Under the pieces are notes generated by a model. It ran no database searches. It had not been told where the DNA came from and saw nothing but the letters and a program-made list of their open reading frames with translations. A stretch of 64,000 nucleotides of DNA, taken from assembly GCF_019904295.1 (NCBI RefSeq), contig NZ_CP065359.1, forward strand, positions 769,001-833,000. The letters are read 5' to 3'. The DNA comes from Ruegeria sp. SCSIO 43209 (GTDB lineage Bacteria > Pseudomonadota > Alphaproteobacteria > Rhodobacterales > Rhodobacteraceae). A program made the translations under genes and the position numbers. Below are positions 8,846 to 16,537 of the stretch, one piece after another. The number at the start of each line of letters is the position of its first letter. The first letter of the stretch is position 1.

Positions 8846-9631
8846 TTATGAAAAGAGCAGGCCTCCGTTGATGTCGATGTTCGCGCCCGTAATGAAAGCA
8901 GCGGCGTCTGAGGCCAGATAGGCGACCAGATTGGCGACATCCTCAGATGTGCCTTCGCGTTTAAGCGGCGTGGCGCCGGCCACGTTGGTCCGCACTTCGC
9001 TTTTTGTGAAGACATTGTGAAAATCGGTGTCGATCATGCCCGGGCAAACCGAATTTACCCGGATGTCCGGCCCCAGTTCTTTGGCCAATCCACGCGTCAT
9101 CGTCATGACCGCACCCTTCGAGGCCGCATAGGCGACCGCGCCTGGGCCACCCCCGTCACGCCCCGCCTGACTCGCAAACCCGACGATCGCGCCGCCTTTT
9201 TTCATATGCGGCAACACGGCCTGAACAGCGCGGGCAAAAGAAGTGGTGTTCAGGTCCATGACATGGCACCAATGCTCCATATCCATCTCAGACAGGGTCT
9301 TCCGGGCCAGCAATCCGCCGGTCACGTGGGCAAGAATGTCGATCCGAGGTCCGAATGTCGCAATAGTCTCCGAGATCAGCCTTTCCACATCCGCACCGGA
9401 GGTCATGTCGCCCTGTATGGCAATCGCCTTACCTCCGGCAGCCGTTATTTCCTGAACCGCCGATTCCGCACCCAAAGATGAGCTGTGATAGTTGATCGCG
9501 ATCGACGCTCCAGCCTTGGCCAGTTTCATGACGCAGGCGCGGCCAATGTCCCGTCCGCCGCCGGTTACGATCGCAACCTTCCCTGCCAGTTCCATGTTCG
9601 GGCCAATCTGTTCAGCGTTCAATTCGGTCAT
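8846..9631 (-). CDS. Short-chain dehydrogenase/reductase, candidate uronate (DEH/KduD-type) reductase
   Basis: The 261-residue protein is a classical SDR with the cofactor loop TGGGRDIG at residues 23-30, Ser154, Tyr168 and Lys172 (YAASK). The usual NNAG motif is replaced by HVTGG (102-106), which is unusual. A strong ribosome binding site (AAGGGGGC) precedes the ATG at 9631. It is the first gene of the SDR-dctP-dctQ-dctM operon, divergent from a GntR regulator and near a KdgF-like cupin. In pectin and alginate metabolism such SDRs reduce or oxidise the 4-deoxy-5-keto-uronate ring-opened forms. Assignment to that step is inference from context. Another aldonate or aldarate oxidoreduction is equally possible. 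Confidence 0.85.
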   Translation of the reverse strand: MTELNAEQIGPNMELAGKVAIVTGGGRDIGRACVMKLAKAGASIAINYHSSSLGAESAVQEITAAGGKAIAIQGDMTSGADVERLISETIATFGPRIDILAHVTGGLLARKTLSEMDMEHWCHVMDLNTTSFARAVQAVLPHMKKGGAIVGFASQAGRDGGGPGAVAYAASKGAVMTMTRGLAKELGPDIRVNSVCPGMIDTDFHNVFTKSEVRTNVAGATPLKREGTSEDVANLVAYLASDAAAFITGANIDINGGLLFS

Positions 9632-9733
9632 TTTCTTGCCCCCTTGGCTCCCCGGTCATCCAGTCAGTGCGCCCGTTTTGGTCTTTGAGCCTTAACGAGC
9701 ATTCAGCCGTGTTGCCTATTGTAGTCGACTAGG

Positions 9734-9759
9734 ATACTAGTATTGTCAACAAATTTGTT
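9734..9759. promoter_or_regulatory. Candidate GntR (FCD subfamily) operator region
   Basis: The divergent gap contains ATACTAGTAT (9734-9743), a perfect 10-base palindrome, and AACAAATTTGTT (9748-9759), a perfect 12-base palindrome. Overlapping them, TTGTCAACAA (9743-9752) fits the TNGTNNACNA consensus reported for FadR-type GntR proteins. The adjacent GntR gene at 9892 is the likely ligand-responsive regulator of both directions. Confidence 0.55.
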
Positions 9760-9891
9760 TGGGAGCCACAAAAGGCTTCGCACGGCCCGTGCTAAATGGA
9801 TTGGCTGGAGATACATTGAGGAGTATCGGAGGGAGAGGCCTAGTGGCCCAGAATGCCGCCGGTGTTGGTCACGCGCAGAAAAAGGCAGGAA

Positions 9892-10572
9892 ATGCAAAGT
9901 ATTACGGATAAAATCGAGCGGCGCACAACCACTGACATCGTATATGAGAGTTTGTACGAGGCGATCGTTTCACTGGAAATTCTGCCGGGAACAAAACTGT
10001 CCGAAGCAGATATTGCAAAAAAGTTCGAAGTGTCGAGGCAGCCGGTCCGCGATGCTTTCAACAGGCTTGAGGCGCAGGATTTGCTGCTGATCCGACCACA
10101 GAAAGCCACGCGGGTACGTAGTTTTTCTATGGAACGGATCGGTCATGCGCGCTTTGTTCGCCTCTCGGTCGAGTTGGAAGTGGTGCGCGCTGCATGCCGG
10201 AACTGGAAGCCCGAATATTCGAAGCTGCTGGAGGACAATCTCAAGCAGCAGAAAGACGTCGTTTCAAGGAACGAAGCCGAGAAGTTCCATCAGCTCGACT
10301 ATGACTTTCACCGGCTGATTTGTGAGTTGAGCGGCAACCCGCTGGCCTTCAACACGATTCAGGAATGCAAAAGAAAGATCGACCGCCTTTGCGTTCTAAG
10401 CCTTGGGCGCGAGAGCGAGGCCGACATTCTAGTTCGGGATCATGTTGAGCTGGCAAAAGCGCTAGCAGACCGCGACGAGGCGACTGCGACCGAGACGATA
10501 CGCCGTCATTTGGGCCGCATCGACAAGACCATCGAGGAGGTTCACTCGAAACATGCCGAGTATTTCGAGTGA
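9892..10572 (+). CDS. GntR family transcriptional regulator, FCD domain
   Basis: The 226-residue protein has an N-terminal winged helix with LSEADIAKKFEVSRQPVRDA (about 36-55), the GntR signature, and an all-helical C-terminal FCD domain (LDYDFHRLICELSGNPL, then RDHVELAKALADRDE and a final HLGRIDK) that binds small carboxylates through a metal site. I chose the ATG at 9892 over the in-frame ATG at 9853 because it has a close ribosome binding site (GGCAGGAA) and gives the usual N-terminus. It is divergent from the SDR-TRAP operon and followed by the cupin gene, so it probably controls both. The effector is likely a uronate-derived intermediate. Confidence 0.9.
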   Translation: MQSITDKIERRTTTDIVYESLYEAIVSLEILPGTKLSEADIAKKFEVSRQPVRDAFNRLEAQDLLLIRPQKATRVRSFSMERIGHARFVRLSVELEVVRAACRNWKPEYSKLLEDNLKQQKDVVSRNEAEKFHQLDYDFHRLICELSGNPLAFNTIQECKRKIDRLCVLSLGRESEADILVRDHVELAKALADRDEATATETIRRHLGRIDKTIEEVHSKHAEYFE

Positions 10573-10607
10573 ATTGAACGCCGCCAACTGACTAAGGACC
10601 TCGCATT

Positions 10608-10919
10608 ATGACCAAGAGCTATCCGATTGTATCACCTGCCACAGGTGTCACGCGCCAGGTTTTGGCGGATAATGAAGACCTCATGATGGTTTCATTCCGG
10701 TTTGAAGAAGGTGCCAAAGGCGTGTTGCACGACCATCCGCATGTGCAGTCGACATTTGTGCGGTCCGGGCGGTTCAACTTTGTCATCGGAGATCAGGAGC
10801 GAGCGTTGGTGCCCGGTGACAGCCTGATCATTCCGTCCGGTGTAAGCCATGGTTGTGTTTGCCTGGCTGCCGGAGAGTTGATCGACTGCTTCACGCCCAG
10901 GCGGGACGATTTTCTGTAA
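10608..10919 (+). CDS. kdgF: Small cupin protein, KdgF-like
   Basis: The 103-residue protein is a single cupin barrel. Metal-ligand candidates are the cluster HDHPHVQ (His41, His43, His45, Gln47) and His81 in PSGVSHG, matching the two cupin motifs. KdgF proteins of pectin and alginate degraders (about 110 residues) open 4,5-unsaturated uronates to linear keturonates and have this layout. The position after a GntR regulator and next to a TRAP/SDR operon fits uptake of unsaturated monouronates. No polysaccharide lyase is visible nearby, so the cell would scavenge products released by others. Other small cupins share this fold, hence moderate certainty about the exact reaction. Confidence 0.75.
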   Translation: MTKSYPIVSPATGVTRQVLADNEDLMMVSFRFEEGAKGVLHDHPHVQSTFVRSGRFNFVIGDQERALVPGDSLIIPSGVSHGCVCLAAGELIDCFTPRRDDFL

Positions 10920-11059
10920 GGCGTTTTCCGTCCGCGCCATGACCTTTGGCCACGTTCTGCGCATTGAGGCAGGGTAGTCTATTTTCGGTGGGTCGGGCAG
11001 GGCGACGCCATATTCTGCGTTAGAAATAGGATCAATGACGGGCGACGCCGCAGCTCAGG

Positions 11060-12697
11060 TTAGGAATTGCGTATCTCGCGGGCTGATCCGATGCCGAGGA
11101 TCAGGTCGGCGCATCGTTCGCCCAGCATCATGGCAGGTGCGTTTGTATTGCCGGCGTTGATGTCGGGCACGGCTGACATGTCGCACACCCGCAAGCTCTC
11201 GATTCCGCGCACGCGCATCCTGGCGTCCAGCACGGCCATTCCGTCGCCGTCCCGGCCCATTTTGGCAGTGCCCGCCGGGTGATAGTTGGTTTTTACGAAT
11301 CGCTTGCAATGTGCTCGTAGCGTCTGGTCGTCGTCCGCTGTGGGAATGACGATTTCGCGAACCCTTTGAGCAAGCGGGCCCGACGTGAATGCCCGGCGAA
11401 AGAACCGCTGCCCCCGGATCATCTCTTGCATGTCGTCTTCATGCTTCAGAAGGTTTGGCGAGACCACTGGCATGGCGTGAGGATCGGCCGAGCGAAGCCG
11501 GACCTCTCCGCGTGATTTCGGTTTGACCACGACGGTCGTAACGGTCAGGCCAAAGTCATCCTGCACCTCGTCCAGAGCGTCGCGATCCAGATAAACAATT
11601 GGCACGCAAAAAGCTTGAATGGTTGGTTCTCCATCAGGAATCAACGGATTGACAAACGCGCCGGCTTCGACTCCGGCGGAAGTCACCGGTCCGCTGCCGA
11701 ACAGTTTGAACTGGATGCCGTTGCGAAGCATCCGCCAGCCCTCACCTTGTTTGAAGTATCCGTAGGGACCGTTGGCAAAGGCGGTAATTGGAACTTCGGG
11801 ATGGTCGATCAGGTTCTGGCCAACCCCAGGCAATGGGCAGATCACGGGAATACCGTGATCGGCAAGATGTGCATCAGGTCCGATGCCTGATAGCATTAGG
11901 ATTTTTGGCGTCACCAGAGCGCCCGCCGCAACGACAACTTCACCATCGCACCGGACCGTGTGGGCTCCGCGTTTGTCTCGATACTGCACGCCGACGGCCT
12001 TATCGTTTTCGATGATGACTTTGCTGACCGTTGCGCCAAGCTGGATGGTCAAGTTCGGGTTCGTCTCGAGAGGGGCGAGAAAAGCATAGGCAGACGAACT
12101 GCGCTTACCGGCGCGATTGGTGAACTGATAGAACCCGACACCGCGCTGCGTTGCGCCGTTAAAGTCCGTGTTGAATGGTTCGCCAAGGGCCTGCACCGAC
12201 TGAACAAACCAACGTGACATGTCGTCGATATGCCCCGGATCCGAGACCTGCACCGGACCGTTGCTGCCATGCAGGTCATTGTGAAGCCTGTTATTGTCTT
12301 CCATTCTACGGAAGTAGGGCAGCACATCATCCCATCCCCAGCCGACCCCGTCGTTGGTCTGTCGTAGCAGGTCGTCCCACGCGTCATAATCAGAAGGGCG
12401 GCCGCGCATATAGACCTGGGCATTCACAGACGACCCGCCACCAAGCACGTTGGCCTGCGGAATGTCATGCACGCGACCGTCCAGGTGGTCCTGCGGTTCG
12501 GTCTGGTGGTAGGTCATGAACTTGGACCCGTTGATCATCTTGAAGATACCCGGCGGCATGTCCAGCAACGGATGGCGGTGCGAATGCCCGGCCTCCAGCA
12601 CCAGAACCCTGCACTTGCCCTGGTTGACCAGTCGCGCTGCAGCGGCTGCGCCGGCAGAGCCGCCGCCGATGACGATATGATCGAAGGTTTCCGTCAT
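11060..12697 (-). CDS. GMC family FAD-dependent oxidoreductase
   Basis: From the ATG at 12697 the protein has 545 residues. It opens with the FAD dinucleotide motif IVIGGGSAGAAAAARL and carries the GMC signature regions LGGGSSVNAQVYMRGRPSDY and, in the second half, ALVTPKILMLSGIGP. The C-terminal NYHPAGTAKMG contains the catalytic His, and the closing segment is NTNAPAMMLGERCADLIL. Family members (choline, glucose or polyethylene-glycol dehydrogenases) oxidise alcohols at FAD. An upstream in-frame ATG at 12763 would overlap the LacI gene and add residues without family match, so it was rejected. The gene lies ten bases after the lacI-type gene, suggesting co-expression. A polyol or sugar alcohol substrate is inferred from the location. 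Confidence 0.9.
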   Translation of the reverse strand: MTETFDHIVIGGGSAGAAAAARLVNQGKCRVLVLEAGHSHRHPLLDMPPGIFKMINGSKFMTYHQTEPQDHLDGRVHDIPQANVLGGGSSVNAQVYMRGRPSDYDAWDDLLRQTNDGVGWGWDDVLPYFRRMEDNNRLHNDLHGSNGPVQVSDPGHIDDMSRWFVQSVQALGEPFNTDFNGATQRGVGFYQFTNRAGKRSSSAYAFLAPLETNPNLTIQLGATVSKVIIENDKAVGVQYRDKRGAHTVRCDGEVVVAAGALVTPKILMLSGIGPDAHLADHGIPVICPLPGVGQNLIDHPEVPITAFANGPYGYFKQGEGWRMLRNGIQFKLFGSGPVTSAGVEAGAFVNPLIPDGEPTIQAFCVPIVYLDRDALDEVQDDFGLTVTTVVVKPKSRGEVRLRSADPHAMPVVSPNLLKHEDDMQEMIRGQRFFRRAFTSGPLAQRVREIVIPTADDDQTLRAHCKRFVKTNYHPAGTAKMGRDGDGMAVLDARMRVRGIESLRVCDMSAVPDINAGNTNAPAMMLGERCADLILGIGSAREIRNS

Positions 12698-12707
12698 GAG
12701 TTCGCCT

Positions 12708-13808
12708 TCAGGCCCGGCGTTTGGGTTCGCTGATCGAGTCGCGCTCCACCAGTTCGCATTCAAGCTTCACGAGAGGGTGTCGCTGACCATCCGTCGGACC
12801 GTGGAACAACTGTTCGATGACCCAGCGTCCCATCGCCCTAGTTGGAAGGATCATCGAGGTCAGGGGGGGCGACAGGTGTCGCGCGGTTTCGTCATCGTCA
12901 AATCCGATGACCGAGATGTCTTCGGGGATGGATAGGCCAAGTTCCTTGAGCGCCTCATAGCAGCCGATCGCCATTCGGTCATTCTGACAGAAAATGGCGG
13001 TTGGCGGAGAGGGCAGGTCCATCAATTCGCGCGTGGCAGCATAGCCTGCGCTGGGCAGCCAGTTGCCCTCGATGACCAAATCCTCGTCAAATGGGATGTC
13101 GGCGGAAGCAAGGGCGTTTCTGTACCCGGTCGTTCGCCCTGCGGCGCATTCCATGAACGGCTCACCGGTGATGGTGGCGATTCGTTTGTGCCCCGCCTTG
13201 ATCAGGGCGTTGGTCGCCGTATGTCCAGCAGCGACTTCGCCGGGGATCACCGCAGGAAAAGAGAGGTCGTCGCAAAAGCAGTTCAGCAGCAGAACCGGGG
13301 TTGCGGTCTGCCTGAGTATTTCCGGAACGACCACCCGCCGGGTGAAAACGGTTGCGTAAATGATGCCCGCAACCTGTTGGTCGAGGAAATACCTAAGCGT
13401 TCTGGGTTCGACCTCGGGGTCGTTTTGGGTTTCTGCCAGCAATACAAGATTTCCCGTGTCCCGAACGGCCTGTTTCACGCCATTAAACGCGTTTACCATT
13501 TCGGGGCTCGACGCCAGATCGTCCACGACAAAAGCGATGGTGCCGTCTAACGCCGAGGGTCGAGGCGCGCTGTCCTGGGGTTTCCTGAGTTGAGAGGGCA
13601 TGGCGTATCCAAGCGTGTTGGCGGCATCCAGGACTCTTTGCTTTGTGTCCTCGGAGATTTTGACGGAATCGTTCTTGTTTAGAACCAGCGATACTGTCGT
13701 CTGTGAGCATCCGGCGACGCGTGCAATATCATGCATCGTTATGCGCTGCCGGCCCGCGACTCGTCCCACGCCCCTGTGCTGCCCGGTCTTGTTCGCTTGA
13801 TCGTTCAT
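12708..13808 (-). CDS. LacI family transcriptional regulator
   Basis: The 366-residue protein has the LacI helix-turn-helix and hinge (ITMHDIARVAGCSQTTVSLVLN, about 23-44) followed by a periplasmic-binding-protein-like sensor domain (LDGTIAFVVDDLASSPEMVN, later ITGEPFMECAAGRTTGYRNA, CQNDRMAIGCYEAL and VIGFDDDETARHLSPPLTS). Length is normal, with an N-terminal extension of about 20 residues rich in Arg and Gly. It is divergent from the aldA/ABC operon across a 166-base AT-rich gap that contains three regularly spaced palindromic boxes. It is the likely sugar-responsive repressor of that operon and of the co-oriented GMC gene. Confidence 0.93.
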   Translation of the reverse strand: MNDQANKTGQHRGVGRVAGRQRITMHDIARVAGCSQTTVSLVLNKNDSVKISEDTKQRVLDAANTLGYAMPSQLRKPQDSAPRPSALDGTIAFVVDDLASSPEMVNAFNGVKQAVRDTGNLVLLAETQNDPEVEPRTLRYFLDQQVAGIIYATVFTRRVVVPEILRQTATPVLLLNCFCDDLSFPAVIPGEVAAGHTATNALIKAGHKRIATITGEPFMECAAGRTTGYRNALASADIPFDEDLVIEGNWLPSAGYAATRELMDLPSPPTAIFCQNDRMAIGCYEALKELGLSIPEDISVIGFDDDETARHLSPPLTSMILPTRAMGRWVIEQLFHGPTDGQRHPLVKLECELVERDSISEPKRRA

Positions 13809-13860
13809 TGCTCAACCTTTTTGTTCGCTTCCTTTTTATCGACTATGCGGAGGACACGCA

Positions 13861-13915
13861 ACTAATATTAGTGAATAGTAATTAATATTAGTGTTGACGA
13901 AATAATATTATTAGT
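13861..13915. promoter_or_regulatory. Three phased AT-rich palindromic operator boxes
   Basis: ACTAATATTAGT (13861-13872) is a perfect 12-base palindrome. ATTAATATTAGT (13881-13892) is a near copy, and AATAATATTATT (13901-13912) is again a perfect palindrome. The starts are exactly 20 bases apart, close to two helical turns, in a GC-rich genome. They lie between the divergent LacI gene and aldA, as expected for cooperative LacI-family operators overlapping the promoter. Confidence 0.65.
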
Positions 13916-13974
13916 GTTTTGATCGGCAGTGCGGTCGCCAATGTGGTCTGACCGAGCAAACGCGGGAGGCGAAA

Positions 13975-15441
13975 TTGCGGTCTGTGGTGGGGGAGTTGGG
14001 TCAGGTGGTTCGGCATTCGATGTTCATCGATGGCCGCTTTACCGACTCTGACGCGGACACGGTTGGTGTCGAGAACCCTGCAAATGAAGAGATCGTTGCG
14101 CAAGTTCCAGATGGCGGTGCCGCTCATGCGGATGCGGCCGTCGAGGCGGCCCATCGTGCTTTTGGCTCGTGGTCCTCGCGCCCGGCGATCGAGCGGGCGC
14201 GACTGGTTCAGCGGTTGGCCGAAGCCATCCGGATTGACGCCGGGCGTCTGGCCGCTCTGATCACGGTCGAGCAGGGCAAGCCGATCACGCAGGCCCGAAG
14301 TGAAGTTGATGCCGCTGTTACCTTTCTTTGCCATGCGGCTGAGGAGGCCCGGAGGATTTCAGGTGACATAGTGGCATCGGACAACAAGTCCGAGGAAATC
14401 CAGATCCGGCGTCATCCTTATGGCGTTGTTGTTGCGTTGACGGCCTGGAACTATCCGTTGGCATTGGCCGCCAGGAAAGTCGGGCCTGCGCTGGTCGCGG
14501 GCAATACTGTTGTTCTGTTGGGGCACGAAATCACGCCGCTGTCCGGTCTCGCGATCGCCGAGCTTGCCGAAAAGGTCGGGTTTCCGCCCGGTGTTCTGAA
14601 TGTTCTGACAGGCAAGGGGCCGGTGGTAGGGCAGCGGTTGGTCGAACACCCCGATACCTCACTGATCACAATGACCGGCAGCACACGAGCCGGTAAAGAG
14701 ATTTTTCGCGCCGCGGCCGACCGGATCAAGGTTGTTCGGCTCGAGCTTGGCGGTAAGGCTCCGTTCATCGTGATGGAGGATGCGGATATTGACGCTGCTG
14801 TTTCGGCCGCCATTTCCGCCCGGTTTGCCAATTGCGGCCAGATTTGCACCTGCAACGAGCGTATGTATCTGCATCGCGGTATTGCGGATCAGTTCTTGGA
14901 AAAATTCGTGACAGCAGCCCGCGCATTGTCGATCGGAGATCCGATGGAGGACTGCGATCTGGGTCCCAAAGTCAGCAAGGCCGAGGTGTCCAAGGTCGAC
15001 GAAATCATTAAGCGCAGCATCACGGAAGGTGCCACGGTCCATCTGGAAGGCGGGCCCCTGTTGGACAGCGCGCACCGCAAAGGACACTGGATGTCCCCGA
15101 CGGTTCTCGAGGTCTCCAACAACGGCAATGCCGCGATGCAAGAGGAGGTATTTGGCCCTGTGGCGACAGCCATGCGAGTCGATGATTTTGATCAGGCGAT
15201 AGACGTAGCGAATGACACATCATTCGGGCTGTCTGCCTATCTCTTTACGGCATCGCACCGGCGATTGATGGAGGCCCCGAGCCGTTTGAAGTTCGGCGAA
15301 TTGTACCTGAACCGCTCCAATGGTGAGGCCGTACAGGGATTTCACACCGGTTGGGGTTTATCCGGGGTTGGGGGCGAAGACGGCGCATATGGCTTCGATG
15401 GCTATCTGAGGAAACAGACGACTTACATGAATTGGGCATGA
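13975..15441 (+). CDS. aldA: Aldehyde dehydrogenase, AldA (lactaldehyde/glycolaldehyde) type
   Basis: The 488-residue protein aligns along its length with AldA-type NAD-dependent aldehyde dehydrogenases. It has the catalytic Cys291 in NCGQICTCNER, general base Glu257 in LELGGKAPF, Asn159 in WNY, and the AldA-like ending FGELYLNRSNGEAVQGFHTG. The cofactor segment usually reading KPSE is LGHE here (182-185), a deviation at a residue that normally contacts the NAD ribose. Translation likely starts at a TTG at 13975, five bases after GGGAGG. It is the first gene of the LacI-controlled operon and is followed by a sugar ABC importer. Oxidation of an aldehyde made from the imported sugar is inferred. 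Confidence 0.88.
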   Translation: MRSVVGELGQVVRHSMFIDGRFTDSDADTVGVENPANEEIVAQVPDGGAAHADAAVEAAHRAFGSWSSRPAIERARLVQRLAEAIRIDAGRLAALITVEQGKPITQARSEVDAAVTFLCHAAEEARRISGDIVASDNKSEEIQIRRHPYGVVVALTAWNYPLALAARKVGPALVAGNTVVLLGHEITPLSGLAIAELAEKVGFPPGVLNVLTGKGPVVGQRLVEHPDTSLITMTGSTRAGKEIFRAAADRIKVVRLELGGKAPFIVMEDADIDAAVSAAISARFANCGQICTCNERMYLHRGIADQFLEKFVTAARALSIGDPMEDCDLGPKVSKAEVSKVDEIIKRSITEGATVHLEGGPLLDSAHRKGHWMSPTVLEVSNNGNAAMQEEVFGPVATAMRVDDFDQAIDVANDTSFGLSAYLFTASHRRLMEAPSRLKFGELYLNRSNGEAVQGFHTGWGLSGVGGEDGAYGFDGYLRKQTTYMNWA

Positions 15442-15495
15442 CCTAAAACTCGCGGTCAAAACGGAGGCGACCGCACCAATGGAGGAGGAATAACC

Positions 15496-16470
15496 ATGAA
15501 ACGCAGAACTCTTTTGATCTCGACGGTTGTCGCGGGTGCGCTGTTGGGCACGACTGCGATAGCGCAGGATCTGCCACCGCTTGAGCAGAAAGATCGCTAC
15601 AAGGTCGGCTTTGCGCAGATGGAGTCGAACAATCCGTGGCGCATTGCCGAGACAAAATCATTCCATGATACGGCCGAGGCCTGCGGCTGGGACCTTATCG
15701 CGACGGATGCAGCCGGATCTGCGGCAAAGCAGGTTGCGGATGTGGACAGCATGATCGCCCAAGGCATCGACGTTCTGTTCCTGCCCCCGCGGGAAGAAAA
15801 GCCGTTGATCCCAGCCGTTATGAAGGCCCGTGCAGCGGGAATCCCGACCTTTTTGGTGGACCGCTCGGTTGATCCGGCCGTTGCCAAGCCGGGCGAGCAT
15901 TTTGTGGCGTTCCTTGGGTCGGATTTCATTGATCAAGGCAACCGGGCCGCACAGTGGCTGATGGAGAATTTCGACGGCGACAATGGCGTCATCGTCCAGT
16001 TGGAGGGCACGACTGGTTCTTCACCTGCAAATGACCGCAAAAAAGGTTTCGACGACGCGATTGCAGCGGATGACCGCTTTGAGATCGTGGCTTCTCAGAC
16101 CGGTGACTTTGCGCGCGACCTGGGTCGTCAGGTGATGGAAACCCTGCTGCAGGCGCACCCCGATGTGAACGTGGTCTACGCCCACAATGACGAGATGGCG
16201 ATCGGTGCGATCCAGGCTCTGGAACTGGCCGGCCGCAAGCCCGGCGAGGACGTGACCATCGTTTCGATCGACGGGACACGCGATGCACTTCAGGCTATTA
16301 TCGATGGCAAGATGGGGGTGACGGTGGAAAGCTCGCCCTTCTTCGGCCCTCTGGCTTGTGAAGTCATGAATAAATACGCAGCTGGCGAGACGATCCCGGA
16401 ATGGGTGAAAGTCGAAGATCGCATCTTTACCAAGGACAATGCGGCCGATCACATCGACGAAGCCTATTGA
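15496..16470 (+). CDS. Sugar ABC transporter substrate-binding protein
   Basis: The 324-residue precursor begins with a signal peptide (LLISTVVAGALLGTTAIAQ, cleavage near residue 24) and has the Peripla_BP_4 fold of ribose/xylose-type receptors: KVGFAQMESNNPWRIAETKS, MIAQGIDVLFLPPREEKP, VDRSV in the hinge, and VVYAHNDEMAIGAIQALELA with the conserved asparagine-aspartate. A very strong ribosome binding site (GGAGGAGGA) precedes the ATG, as is common for receptors made in excess. A small inverted repeat (GCGGTC/GACCGC, 15452-15474) sits in the short gap after aldA. It is the periplasmic component of the following ATPase and two permeases. Its sugar is unknown. Confidence 0.92.
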   Translation: MKRRTLLISTVVAGALLGTTAIAQDLPPLEQKDRYKVGFAQMESNNPWRIAETKSFHDTAEACGWDLIATDAAGSAAKQVADVDSMIAQGIDVLFLPPREEKPLIPAVMKARAAGIPTFLVDRSVDPAVAKPGEHFVAFLGSDFIDQGNRAAQWLMENFDGDNGVIVQLEGTTGSSPANDRKKGFDDAIAADDRFEIVASQTGDFARDLGRQVMETLLQAHPDVNVVYAHNDEMAIGAIQALELAGRKPGEDVTIVSIDGTRDALQAIIDGKMGVTVESSPFFGPLACEVMNKYAAGETIPEWVKVEDRIFTKDNAADHIDEAY

Positions 16471-16537
16471 TTCTCCCTGGTGGGTGGTGCTGGCCTGTGG
16501 TCGGCGCCGCCTGCAAGCAATCGGAGGAAGACATCTC

